Assembly (NCBI GenBank): GCA_944325145.1 | Contig: CALYDL010000001.1 | Coordinates: 110,102-174,101, forward strand | DNA length: 64,000 nt | Direction of reading: 5' to 3' | From: Candidatus Gastranaerophilales bacterium | GTDB lineage: Bacteria > Cyanobacteriota > Vampirovibrionia > Gastranaerophilales > Gastranaerophilaceae | Shown: piece by piece, positions 26,477-35,212 of the stretch | How positions within the stretch are numbered: the first letter of the stretch is position 1 | How the letters are laid out: every line of letters begins with the position of its first letter | The notes under the pieces: model-generated | Seen by the model: only the letters and a program-made list of their open reading frames with translations | Database searches by the model: none | What the model was told of the DNA's origin: nothing | Made by a program: the position numbers and the translations under genes

Positions 26477-27857
26477 AAAATTAACGGTATTATTTTTAAC
26501 TGCATTTTTTGTTCAACTGGGCGCTTTTGCTGCAAATTTTTCAGGCCCTGTTAATAACATAATATCATCATACGACTTTGACCATGATTCCGTTATTTCA
26601 ATTGCAGTTAAAGACAAAAACAAAGATGATATCGTATATTCAAAAAACCAATACAAATATCTAAACCCGGCTTCTGCCCTAAAGCTATTCACAATGGCTG
26701 CAAGCTTAAACACTCTTGGCAACGATTATAAATTCAAAACAGCCTTTTATAAAGATAAAAACAACAACTTATACCTCAAATTATCCGGCGACCCGCTTTT
26801 AAAAACATCGGATATGGAAGAACTTACAAAAGATTTAAAAAAGAATTATAAAGGCAGAATTAATAAAATTTATATAGATGATGCAATTATAGACTTGGTG
26901 CCATACCCAAACGGCTGGATGAGCGATGATATTTGGCCGAATTCCCCCAAAATTTCACCCTATATGGTAGATTTTAACACCGTTAAAGTTGATTTTTTGT
27001 TGTCGGAAGATAAAAAAGATTTAAGAATTATTCAAAAAAGCCCGTATAAGTTTTCGTTTGTAAACAAACTTGAAATAGGCGAAACAACAGATTTTACATT
27101 CATTGAAGATGACAACCATAATACAATTGATATAGTTGGCACAATTTCAAACAGCGTTGCAGATAAAGTAATTCCTGTAACAAACCCAAGATATTTCTTT
27201 TGCCAAAAAATGAATTCTGCAATAAATAAAGCAGGAATAAAATTCAGCGATAAATTTTTGTTTGCAAAAATGCCAAAAGATGCAGTATTGGTTGCAAAAT
27301 TTGAAAGGCCGATAGATGAAGTTGTTAAATACATTCTTCAAACAAGCAACAATATTGGCGCTGAAATGCTCTTTAAGGTTGCAGGCGGCAAATTTATTGA
27401 AAATAAAATTTTACAAAAAAATACTTCTCTTGCCCTTGGCACAACACAAAACGGCATAGCAATGTTTTTAGAATATTACCAAAACTTGGGGCTTGACCCA
27501 AAACAGGTAAGAATAACAGATGGCAGCGGCGTTTCAAGATATAACGCAATGAATGTTAATTGGATGGCAGAAGCATTATCCAAAATAAGTTTTGACTTTG
27601 AAAAATATCTGCCGACAGGGGGCGTTGGCACCCTCGATAAAAGGCTAAGAGAACTTAAAGGCTCGGTTTATTTAAAAACAGGAACTCTTTTTGGTTCAAG
27701 CTCACTTGTCGGCATTATAAAAACAAAAGATAATATTTATTACTATGCTTCAAATATTATGAGCTACAACAGAAATAAATCTTTAGTAAAAGCAGCGGAA
27801 GATGAAATTATTTTTGAAATATACAGGAGAAGTGAAGAAAATGAAAATGAAAATTAA
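26469..27857 (+). CDS. dacB: D-alanyl-D-alanine carboxypeptidase/endopeptidase, PBP4 family (S13)
   Basis: About 462 residues. I chose the ATG at 26469: GGGGA lies 8 bases upstream and the protein then begins with a clear signal peptide (MFKKLTVLFLTAFFVQLGAFA). Penicillin-binding motifs of family S13 are all present: SALK (residues 69-72), SNNIG (about 300) and LKTGTL (about 403). It trims peptidoglycan cross-links or pentapeptides in the periplasm, in keeping with a Gram-negative-type envelope. It overlaps both neighbours, so it is part of a nitrilase-dacB-GH13 operon. Confidence 0.92.
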   Translation: MFKKLTVLFLTAFFVQLGAFAANFSGPVNNIISSYDFDHDSVISIAVKDKNKDDIVYSKNQYKYLNPASALKLFTMAASLNTLGNDYKFKTAFYKDKNNNLYLKLSGDPLLKTSDMEELTKDLKKNYKGRINKIYIDDAIIDLVPYPNGWMSDDIWPNSPKISPYMVDFNTVKVDFLLSEDKKDLRIIQKSPYKFSFVNKLEIGETTDFTFIEDDNHNTIDIVGTISNSVADKVIPVTNPRYFFCQKMNSAINKAGIKFSDKFLFAKMPKDAVLVAKFERPIDEVVKYILQTSNNIGAEMLFKVAGGKFIENKILQKNTSLALGTTQNGIAMFLEYYQNLGLDPKQVRITDGSGVSRYNAMNVNWMAEALSKISFDFEKYLPTGGVGTLDKRLRELKGSVYLKTGTLFGSSSLVGIIKTKDNIYYYASNIMSYNRNKSLVKAAEDEIIFEIYRRSEENENEN

Positions 27858-29415
27858 ATTTTTAATATCTTTATTTGTTTTAACATGCTTTCTAAACCCT
27901 GTATCAGCGGATGATTTCAGCTGGAACAATAATTTAAGAACATTGTTTGTAGAAAATGGTGCCAATATTTACACAATAAATATAAGAACCTTTGGCGCCA
28001 AAGATTACAACAAAAACGATATAATTGAAACCAATTTGGGCGAAGCCAAAGGCACATTTACAAACGCAATTCCAAGGCTTAAAGAATTAAGAGAAATAGG
28101 CATTAATACAATTTATCTTTTACCGATAACAAAAACAGGCAAATTAAAGGCGTTAGGAACTGCAGGCTCATTATATGCGCTTGATTCTTTTGATAAGATA
28201 GACCCAAATCTTTTAGATGAAACAGATTTTACTCCAAATGTTAAAGAACAGGCAAAAAAATTTATAAAAGAAGCACACAGGCTTCAAATGCACGTTATTG
28301 TTGACCTTCCAAGCTGCGGCTCATATGATATGAGCTTAGAAAAACCTGAATTATTCTTAAAAGACAAAGATAATTCTGCAATAATTCCGTCAGATTGGAC
28401 AGATGTAAGATTATTCAGGGTTTATGACAAAGAAGGCAACTTAAATAAAGCTTTAGTTGAAGAATATAAAAGTTTTGTAGACTTAGTTCAATACATTGGA
28501 GCAGACGGCATAAGAGCAGATGTTGCAGCCATTAAACCAAAAGAATTTTGGATGGAAATTATTAACTATGCAAGAAAAAATGACCCTCAATTTTTATTCT
28601 TGGCAGAAGCTTCACCCAAATGGCAAAACCCTGCAAAAGGCTACGTTTCATACACTTCTGTTGAAGACTTATTGAAAGCAGGCTTTGACGGATATTATTC
28701 AGATTGGTCTGATTTAAAAGATATTAAAACAAAAAGCGATTTTTATTCCAAAGTTCAAGAGGATTTAAAGCTGATTGAAAAATTTGAAAATAAAAAATCC
28801 GTTATTGCAAATTTTGCAACCCATGACCAAGTAAGCCCTGCAACATTGGGGTATCCTTATTGGCAGATGGTAAATTGGCTTAATATGACACTTCCTATAA
28901 ACCCATATACCCTAGATGGCTTCCCTGCTGCAGATACTTATGCTTATAAATTCCAAAACAAAAAAGCGGAAAAAAGCTACACGGATGATGACACATATTT
29001 TGTTCATAAAAATAAATTTGATATTTTTAATTTTTCAAGAGCGCCATACAGCATAAAAAAAGAAGACTTAGAGGAAAGCGAATATCTAAATGCAGCAAGA
29101 TTAAGATATGTTATGGCGCCATTTATAGCATCAAAAAATTGCGAATTTTTAAAAACAAACAACAATTCGGTTTTTGCATTTAAAAAAGAAATAGGCTCTG
29201 AATTTGTAATTGTGATTGGCAATCTTGATTATATTAACTCTCAAGATGCAACCGTTAAAGTGCCAAAAATGAAAAAAGATGATTTTGCAATGCCATTTAA
29301 AATGCAAGAAGCACCAATTGCAAAAAACGGCGCATTTGAAGTTAGTTTAAAGCCTTTTGAAATTCAGGTTTTAGCAATTAAGAAAATGCCAAAACAAAAC
29401 AAAAAATCAAAATAA
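27841..29415 (+). CDS. Secreted GH13 alpha-amylase-family protein
   Basis: About 524 residues from the ATG at 27841 (16-base overlap with dacB), giving a signal peptide MKMKIKFLISLFVLTCFLNPVSA. GH13 regions: RTFGAKDYN near the start of the barrel, VIVDLPSCGS (region I), GIRADVAAI with the nucleophile Asp (II), FLAEASP with the acid Glu (III), and ATHDQVS with the transition-state Asp (IV). Region I lacks the usual Asn-His: CG replaces it. The three catalytic acids are kept, so activity is likely but specificity may be unusual. Probably a periplasmic or exported alpha-glucan hydrolase or transglycosylase. Confidence 0.82.
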   Translation: MKMKIKFLISLFVLTCFLNPVSADDFSWNNNLRTLFVENGANIYTINIRTFGAKDYNKNDIIETNLGEAKGTFTNAIPRLKELREIGINTIYLLPITKTGKLKALGTAGSLYALDSFDKIDPNLLDETDFTPNVKEQAKKFIKEAHRLQMHVIVDLPSCGSYDMSLEKPELFLKDKDNSAIIPSDWTDVRLFRVYDKEGNLNKALVEEYKSFVDLVQYIGADGIRADVAAIKPKEFWMEIINYARKNDPQFLFLAEASPKWQNPAKGYVSYTSVEDLLKAGFDGYYSDWSDLKDIKTKSDFYSKVQEDLKLIEKFENKKSVIANFATHDQVSPATLGYPYWQMVNWLNMTLPINPYTLDGFPAADTYAYKFQNKKAEKSYTDDDTYFVHKNKFDIFNFSRAPYSIKKEDLEESEYLNAARLRYVMAPFIASKNCEFLKTNNNSVFAFKKEIGSEFVIVIGNLDYINSQDATVKVPKMKKDDFAMPFKMQEAPIAKNGAFEVSLKPFEIQVLAIKKMPKQNKKSK

Positions 29416-29417
29416 AA

Positions 29418-30626
29418 CTAGCCTAAAATGGGCTTAATTGCCCTTTTTAAAATTCCTGTGCACTTTGCAATAATAATGCCGTAGTTTGTAATTGAAACTT
29501 TGTTTTCTTTTGCAATATTTATTCTGTTTAAAACTTCTCTTCTAGTTGTCATGCAAGCGCCGCAGTGAACAATTAAAGAATATTCTTTAATTGAAGTCGG
29601 GAAATCATGGCCTGAATAATGTTCAAAAATTAAATTTTTACCCGTAAATTTTTTAATTAAATTCGGAATTTTCACTCTTCCGATATCATCTTCAACAGGG
29701 TGATGAGTGCAAGATTCCAAAATTAAAATTTTATCTCCATCATTTAACTCATCAATTTTATTTGCGCCTTCATAAAGCGCAGCAATATCTCCTTTAAGCC
29801 TTGCAAAAAGAATTGAAAAAGAAGTTAGCATAATATCAACTGGAACAATTTCTGCCACTTCTTTAAATGCTTGAGAATCACACACCACAATTTTTGGCGG
29901 AGTTTTTAAATTTGAAATAGCTTCTTTTAAATTATTAGGTGTTGTAACAATAGAAACAGAATTATTATCTAACATTTCCCTGATTGCATTCACCTGCGGC
30001 AAAATAAGCCTTCCTTTGGGGGCTTCTTTATCAATCGGAATAACAAAAACAACCGTTTCATTTTCTTTTACAATGTCAGATAAAATAACATTAGAATTAA
30101 CAAATTCATCCGGCAAAACTTTAATTAAGGCAGAAATAAATTCTTGAACAAAATTATCTTTTTTAATTACAGATGTTTTTAAAACAACGTTTGAATTATT
30201 TAATAAAAATTGAAAATCTGAAGAATTTATTTCATATAAATCCGTTTTATTCACAACTGTAATAACAGGAAGGTCATTCTTTTTTACATCAAGCAAAAAG
30301 TTTTTTTCAATATCGGATAAAGTTTCAAAATCAACGGCAAAAACAACAACATCACACCTTAAAAGCGCTTTTTTTGTTTTTCCAACTCTTAAACTGCCAA
30401 TCTCTCCAATGTCATCAATTCCTGCAGTATCAAGAAAAGTAACAGGGCCAACAGGCAAAAGTTCCATAGATTTTTCAACTACATCTGTTGTTGTGCCTTT
30501 TACATTTGAAACAACGGAAATTTCTTGGCCCGTTATTTTGTTCATAAGGCTTGATTTGCCCGCATTTCTTTTACCAAAAAAACCAATATGAAGTCTTAAA
30601 CCTTTTGTTGTTGAAAGCATTTTCAT
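29418..30626 (-). CDS. hydF: [FeFe]-hydrogenase maturation GTPase HydF
   Basis: 402 residues. The N-terminal GTPase has GFFGKRNAGKSSLMN, KGTTTDVV, FLDTAGIDD and NKTDLYE. The C-terminal half has the HydF cluster motifs SCTHHPVEDDIGR and, about 50 residues later, HCGACMTTRREV, which bind the [4Fe-4S] cluster. HydF is the scaffold on which the di-iron subcluster made by HydE and HydG is assembled before transfer to the hydrogenase. hydE, hydG and the hydrogenase are not in this window. Convergent with the GH13 gene, whose terminator lies in the last codons of hydF. It points to fermentative hydrogen metabolism. Confidence 0.93.
   Translation of the reverse strand: MKMLSTTKGLRLHIGFFGKRNAGKSSLMNKITGQEISVVSNVKGTTTDVVEKSMELLPVGPVTFLDTAGIDDIGEIGSLRVGKTKKALLRCDVVVFAVDFETLSDIEKNFLLDVKKNDLPVITVVNKTDLYEINSSDFQFLLNNSNVVLKTSVIKKDNFVQEFISALIKVLPDEFVNSNVILSDIVKENETVVFVIPIDKEAPKGRLILPQVNAIREMLDNNSVSIVTTPNNLKEAISNLKTPPKIVVCDSQAFKEVAEIVPVDIMLTSFSILFARLKGDIAALYEGANKIDELNDGDKILILESCTHHPVEDDIGRVKIPNLIKKFTGKNLIFEHYSGHDFPTSIKEYSLIVHCGACMTTRREVLNRINIAKENKVSITNYGIIIAKCTGILKRAIKPILG
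29430..29448 (+). terminator. Terminator of the nitrilase-dacB-GH13 operon, inside the 3' end of hydF
   Basis: GGGC-TTAATT-GCCC followed by TTTTT. The sequence also encodes part of the C-terminus of hydF on the opposite strand. Confidence 0.7.
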
Positions 30627-30674
30627 TTTTTCCTCAATATTGTATAATTAAACAATAAAAAAAGGAGTTTTTAA

Positions 30675-30863
30675 ATGGCTAAAATTTTGATTTCAATGCC
30701 CGACAAATTTTTAGAATCAATTGATAAACTTGCTCTTGACGAACAAAGAACAAGAAGCGAGCTTATAAGAGAAGCTTTAAGAAGCTATTTAAAAACATCT
30801 AATATTGTAAACTCTAAACGCGCACTTAAAAATGCTGAAATTTTAGACGGCCTTTTAGATTAA
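30675..30863 (+). CDS. Ribbon-helix-helix (CopG-type) protein, 62 aa
   Basis: MAKILISMPDKFLESIDKLA followed by QRTRSELIREALRSYLK is a classic ribbon-helix-helix: an N-terminal beta strand for DNA contact and two helices. The C-terminal 20 residues are probably disordered. AAAGGAG precedes the ATG, and TATAAT (30643-30648) lies in the short gap between it and the divergent hydF. RHH proteins are often antitoxins or repressors, but no toxin is adjacent: the next gene is convergent, and the stops share TTAA. It may regulate itself or hydF. Confidence 0.85.
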   Translation: MAKILISMPDKFLESIDKLALDEQRTRSELIREALRSYLKTSNIVNSKRALKNAEILDGLLD

Positions 30864-31816
30864 AGATTTTTAATTTCGTTTGTTATAAGTTTTAATTCGT
30901 CTGAAATCGGCGGGTTTTTGTCTTGGTGCAGATATTCCCTTATAATTTTTGCAAAATCCGCCTTTTTAAATTCACCCCAGCCGTTATTTTTAAAGCAATC
31001 ATGCAATTCAACAACGGCATGCCCGTTTTCTTCAAATTCGCTTTCACCATTTAACATATTTTGTGCAAAATGAAAATTAAGCGCATTTTTAATTAATTTA
31101 CCTGTTAAAATATCCTCAAATTCGCCTGTTTTTATTAAGTGAATTTTATCTTTATTTCTTAATTTTGGGGCAATTAAACTTGCAATTTCTTTGGCATCAG
31201 AATCAAGAAGAATAAAAATTGGGATTTTAATTTCTTCAATTAATTTGTAATATTTCCTTGCCACTTGGTTTTTGCCGCCTGCGCCAAGAACAAAAATTCC
31301 TTCTTTTTTAAAATCAAGCCCCAAAATTTTTGCAAATTCTATTAATAAAATTTCTTCGGTTATTCCTTCGACCAAAACAACCTTTGAAACAGGAAATAAT
31401 GTGGAATATTTTTCTCTTGTTTTTTTGGAAGTTAAAGCCCCTTGAAGCTTTAACCTTTTTAAATTCAAAGGCAGTTCTTCTTCTTTAAATAAATTAATTA
31501 AAGAATAAAAATCTATTTTAGAATTTAAAAATTTTTCATCATCTTTAGTTAAATAAAAAATTTCTTTCTCATCATTTTTAATTGTTTCATTTAAGGAAAA
31601 ATCAGAAAATTCATTTAATGGAGAATTTAAAATTTTAGCTGCCAATTCTATTTTTTCATCAAGCAAAAAATCTGAAACTTTAATTTCGCTTTGTATTAAA
31701 CATTTAGACAAAACATCATCAAAAACTCTTTCATACCTTTCAATTACAGGCTTAAAGCGCGTAAGCCTGTCAAGGCAAATTTTTATATATTCAATTTCAG
31801 GAATCTTAAATTTCAT
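30860..31816 (-). CDS. OLD-type TOPRIM domain protein lacking the ATPase half
   Basis: About 318 residues from the ATG at 31816 (a TTG at 31822 is an alternative with better ribosome-binding spacing). The N-terminal 150 residues are helical and charged. The second half has a TOPRIM signature, VVLVEGITEEILLIEF with the catalytic Glu and IFILLDSDAKEI with the DxD, as in OLD-family nucleases, which normally carry an N-terminal ABC-type ATPase. None is present here. It may be a nuclease working with another ATPase, or a degraded OLD protein. Divergent from the papain-like gene by about 100 bases. Confidence 0.75.
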   Translation of the reverse strand: MKFKIPEIEYIKICLDRLTRFKPVIERYERVFDDVLSKCLIQSEIKVSDFLLDEKIELAAKILNSPLNEFSDFSLNETIKNDEKEIFYLTKDDEKFLNSKIDFYSLINLFKEEELPLNLKRLKLQGALTSKKTREKYSTLFPVSKVVLVEGITEEILLIEFAKILGLDFKKEGIFVLGAGGKNQVARKYYKLIEEIKIPIFILLDSDAKEIASLIAPKLRNKDKIHLIKTGEFEDILTGKLIKNALNFHFAQNMLNGESEFEENGHAVVELHDCFKNNGWGEFKKADFAKIIREYLHQDKNPPISDELKLITNEIKNL

Positions 31817-31917
31817 TTGCAAACTAAAAAAACCTTTTTTATAATTGTAAAAACAAAAGGCCCAAAAAGGCAATTTTTTAAATTCCCATGTTTTAAAAAA
31901 TATAAGGGCGAAGTTAA

Positions 31918-33303
31918 ATGATAAACAATATAGGGCTTTATAATAATAACATTCAAAACTTGCAAGCACAAAATGCCGCATTCGGCAGTTCAACAAGTGC
32001 TGCAACAAACAGTGTGAGAAAGCCTTTAGTTTCTTTATTTCCGCTTAAAAAAGAAAATGTATCAGCAATTAATGCCCCGAAAACTAAATTAACCACAAAA
32101 GAAGAACTTGATTCATATAACGCCCTTTTATATGCTTTTTCAACATCGGATACTGAAAAAACAAGCCCTTTAGACAACGTTTCAAGGCAAACAAAACTTG
32201 ATGCACTATTAAAAAACGGTGTTCTTTTGAATAAAAATTCAAACGATAAATCAACCGTTCTTCAAAATTTGGCAAAAACAATAGAAAACCCTCGTGCTGC
32301 CAATATAGACAGCCTTAAAATAGCAGGGCAAATAATAGATGTTCTATATAACCCCGCAGTAATAACTCAAAGGTTTGGCGATATTCCGAAAGAAGCACAA
32401 GCTTTTGTTATGAATAAAGATAACCAAGGCAATTTTGTTCAAGGTGAAAACGGCTCAATTAACCTTCAAGGTTCAGGCACATGTGTTGCTGCAAGTGTTG
32501 AATTTCATATGGCAAATAAACACCCTGCAGAATTTGCACGCTGGGCGGAATCTTTAACAAGCCCAAAAGTTAGTGTTGAAAAAGAAATAAATTTATCGGC
32601 ACTTTCTAAAAACCCCATGAATGCTATTTGGCTTTTAAGAGAATTTGGTGTTAAACCTGAAAATATGAACTTCTACAAAGCCAAATTAAACTTAAAACCT
32701 GATAACAATGCAATTGTAAGAGCGCAAATTCAAGACAACTATTGGGATATGGGCGAAAGAAGCATTCTGGACGTTTTATTCCAATCAACCTTAATGCAAT
32801 TGGGTTCACAGCAAAGCTATGATTCTCTTACAGACACAAGAGCGGGCAAATTTAATTCTAACCCGCAAGGTTTAATTGAATTTGAAAAAACATTCATTGA
32901 ATCAATTGTTGAAAATCAGGAAAGAACGTCAATTGTTTATCAAAATGTAGATAACGATCAAAATTTATTAGGCTGGAACTGTGATTTATCTATTATTCAA
33001 AAACACATAACGGATTCGATTGATTCAGGCGAAGATGTTATTGCAGGCTACGTTTTAACCGCAAAAGAATGCAATGAACCTGCAGATAACCCGAATAAAA
33101 TTGTAAACGGCCATGAAATTACAATTGTTGGCTACAAAAAAGGGTTAGATGGCAAATTAACATTTATTTGCAACGATACTGACGATGATAAAAACAAATT
33201 TGTTGAATATTCGGCAGACTATCTGCTTCCAAAAATTCACCACGCAGGCTACCCTGTTGAAATTGTTGAGCAAGACACAAACTACAACATCCAAGCTGCT
33301 TAA
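31918..33303 (+). CDS. Putative papain-like cysteine peptidase-fold protein
   Basis: 461 residues, no database-style name available to me. The catalytic pattern of papain-like folds can be read: NLQGSGTCVAASVEFH (oxyanion Gln, Cys nucleophile in GxC-x-A-x-S context), GHEITIVGYKK near residue 395 (His), and TFICNDTDDD (Asn/Asp following). The N-terminus (MINNIGLYNNNIQN...NAAFGSS) lacks a signal peptide but resembles other lineage-type proteins nearby. A ribosome-binding site AAGGGCGAAG precedes the ATG. It may be a protease, a transglutaminase or a deamidase; substrate and location are unknown. First of three co-directional genes. Confidence 0.6.
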   Translation: MINNIGLYNNNIQNLQAQNAAFGSSTSAATNSVRKPLVSLFPLKKENVSAINAPKTKLTTKEELDSYNALLYAFSTSDTEKTSPLDNVSRQTKLDALLKNGVLLNKNSNDKSTVLQNLAKTIENPRAANIDSLKIAGQIIDVLYNPAVITQRFGDIPKEAQAFVMNKDNQGNFVQGENGSINLQGSGTCVAASVEFHMANKHPAEFARWAESLTSPKVSVEKEINLSALSKNPMNAIWLLREFGVKPENMNFYKAKLNLKPDNNAIVRAQIQDNYWDMGERSILDVLFQSTLMQLGSQQSYDSLTDTRAGKFNSNPQGLIEFEKTFIESIVENQERTSIVYQNVDNDQNLLGWNCDLSIIQKHITDSIDSGEDVIAGYVLTAKECNEPADNPNKIVNGHEITIVGYKKGLDGKLTFICNDTDDDKNKFVEYSADYLLPKIHHAGYPVEIVEQDTNYNIQAA

Positions 33304-33365
33304 AAGCCTTTATTTTTTATATAAAATTGCATTAAACACACCAAAAAAGAGTCCTTTTAATATAA

Positions 33366-34583
33366 ATGAAAATACAATTAACAGATAAAAACTATTTTTG
33401 CAAAAATTCTTTTGCAAAAGAACATAAAAAACCTGCGCCCAAAAATGCGCAGAACTGCATTTGTAATTGCGAACAAGACTCTTTTTTAAAAACAAACAAA
33501 ATAAAACTCGATAATAAAAATTTTATTCAAAATCTTTCAAATAAATTTTTAAACCGCTTTAATTCAAGCCAAAATAAAGCCATAGCTTTTACAGGTTCAA
33601 GAGAAGAATCTCATAAAATAAGCAAAGAAGCACTAATGGCAGGAACTACATTTTTATCGGAACCAAAAAGTGCCGAATACGAAGCAATGGTAAAACTTGT
33701 AGATGAAGCTTTTGTATATATTAAAGATAAAGAAGCGGCCTTATCGATATTCAAAAATTATTATGAAAGCCATAATTTTGATAAAGATACTGCAATTTTT
33801 GTTCTAAACCCGCAAAGCAGCAAAAATGCAGCAAAAAAAATCGGAACAAGCAACACCTATATGACAGAATGGTATGCACAGGCAAACGGCCTTGAAGATA
33901 GAATTATAACCAATGAAAATATTAATAAATTACAAGAAAAAATAAAAGACGGCAAAAAAGTTGCAATTATAGTTCCGGATGATTGTGCAATAACAGGAAG
34001 AAGCTTGATTGTAGAAACCGCAAGGAGCTTAAATCAGGTAAATTTCCCTGAAAACAAACCCCTTGAAATAATATTTTCACCAATGATTGATTCAAAATGT
34101 GCAAAACAAGCCTTTCTTGCAGCTGCAGATTTTAATATGCAGGCACTTATTGAAACGGGAATTTTAAACCAAAACGATTATTCAATAATGCAAGAATTTT
34201 TCGAAAAATACGGCAAAAATACAAAAATAAGCTTGCCAAAAGAAGTTATAGAAGCAAAAAGATATCAAGACACAGATTATTTTATTAATTTAACAAAAGA
34301 AAACCCCGAGCTGGCACAAGCCATTGAAGCCATTCTTACAAGTAACGGCACAAGAAACGGTTTTGGCCGCCCCGGAACATCGGGCGTTATGATTGCAACC
34401 CCATCTTCAGATGGAATAAGCCTAAAATGCCCAAACAACAACGTATTTGGCGCAGCGCCATACGCTTTGGCACTTGGCGCCAAACCGACAACAATTAAAA
34501 GACCAAGTCAAAAAGTAGGTGTTAAAAAATGGCAGTCGCAGCTTGAAAAAATGCTCGATATGCTGAAAAGTTATTTAAAATGA
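33366..34583 (+). CDS. Phosphoribosyltransferase-like protein, 405 aa
   Basis: The clearest motif is KKVAIIVPDDCAITGRSLIVETA near residues 200-220, matching the PRPP-binding loop of type I phosphoribosyltransferases (hydrophobic strand, two acidic residues, then TG-x-S/T). The N-terminal 70 residues are Cys/Lys/Asn-rich and contain KAIAFTGSREES, the F-x-G motif seen in neighbouring unknowns. The C-terminal 100 residues are Gly-rich (NGFGRPGTSGVM, FGAAPYALALGAKP). Base substrate or biosynthetic partners cannot be identified, and no nucleotide pathway gene is adjacent. It could be a modifying effector rather than a metabolic enzyme. Confidence 0.55.
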   Translation: MKIQLTDKNYFCKNSFAKEHKKPAPKNAQNCICNCEQDSFLKTNKIKLDNKNFIQNLSNKFLNRFNSSQNKAIAFTGSREESHKISKEALMAGTTFLSEPKSAEYEAMVKLVDEAFVYIKDKEAALSIFKNYYESHNFDKDTAIFVLNPQSSKNAAKKIGTSNTYMTEWYAQANGLEDRIITNENINKLQEKIKDGKKVAIIVPDDCAITGRSLIVETARSLNQVNFPENKPLEIIFSPMIDSKCAKQAFLAAADFNMQALIETGILNQNDYSIMQEFFEKYGKNTKISLPKEVIEAKRYQDTDYFINLTKENPELAQAIEAILTSNGTRNGFGRPGTSGVMIATPSSDGISLKCPNNNVFGAAPYALALGAKPTTIKRPSQKVGVKKWQSQLEKMLDMLKSYLK

Positions 34584-34597
34584 GGTAAAATGAAGCT

Positions 34598-35212
34598 ATG
34601 ATAGTAAATAACATAGGAATAAACAGAACATTTATGGGAAATTTTCCGCAAAAACAAACTGATAAAGACATGCAAAATTTGGAAGAAGTTATGTCTTATT
34701 TTGATGATGAAGACAGCCTTATAGAAATTTTGAAAAAAATGAATTCAAATTCAAATCTAAAGCAAGAAAGCCCATATATGTACAGGCTGGGCAAATATGA
34801 GCTATATGTAGGCTCGGCTTTCAATATAGGCGCAACGGAAGAAAACCTTCGTCTTTTAAATAAACATAACGTAGAAAGTGCGCCGAAACTTGTTGCCTCA
34901 AAACAAAGCAAAAACAAAAAATACCAAATGATTGCAATTGAATCTCAAGGCGAATCAAAGGATTATACAAAAAATAAAAACAACATTCCGGCAGGCGAAA
35001 GAAGAAATTTTTATGAACAAATAAGAAGCTTTTCAATGAAAACAGGGTTGTATAATCCCCTTTTAATAGAAGATTCAAGAAATTGGTTAATTAATGGTAA
35101 CGGAATAATTTACATTGACGATTGGTCTGACCTTGAAGAGTTCAGTACAAAAGAAGAAATGCAAGCATACCTTGATAAGCTTGGCAAAATGTGTGAACTC
35201 ACATTTGGTTAA
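34598..35212 (+). CDS. Hypothetical protein with degenerate kinase-like tail, 204 aa
   Basis: It starts MIVNNIGINRTFMGNF, very close in style to the papain-like protein's start and with an F-x-G motif. The last 60 residues, LYNPLLIEDSRNWLINGNGIIYIDDWSDLEEF, resemble the catalytic and metal-binding loops of aminoglycoside-phosphotransferase-like folds (an Asn after a short loop, then a D-D-W where D-x-D or D-W-E is usual), but the ATP-binding lobe is not recognisable. Activity is therefore doubtful. It follows the PRTase-like gene by 14 bases; its stop codon overlaps that of the convergent NADAR gene in TTAA. Confidence 0.6.
   Translation: MIVNNIGINRTFMGNFPQKQTDKDMQNLEEVMSYFDDEDSLIEILKKMNSNSNLKQESPYMYRLGKYELYVGSAFNIGATEENLRLLNKHNVESAPKLVASKQSKNKKYQMIAIESQGESKDYTKNKNNIPAGERRNFYEQIRSFSMKTGLYNPLLIEDSRNWLINGNGIIYIDDWSDLEEFSTKEEMQAYLDKLGKMCELTFG

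Noticed and set aside
30675..30863. Toxin-antitoxin pair with the RHH protein as antitoxin
   Set aside because: The flanking genes are hydF (divergent) and a TOPRIM protein (convergent); no toxin-like ORF overlaps or follows.
31817..32008. N-terminal extension of the TOPRIM protein
   Set aside because: Its 64 residues are Phe/Cys/Tyr-rich shadow sequence and would overlap the start of the divergent papain-like gene.
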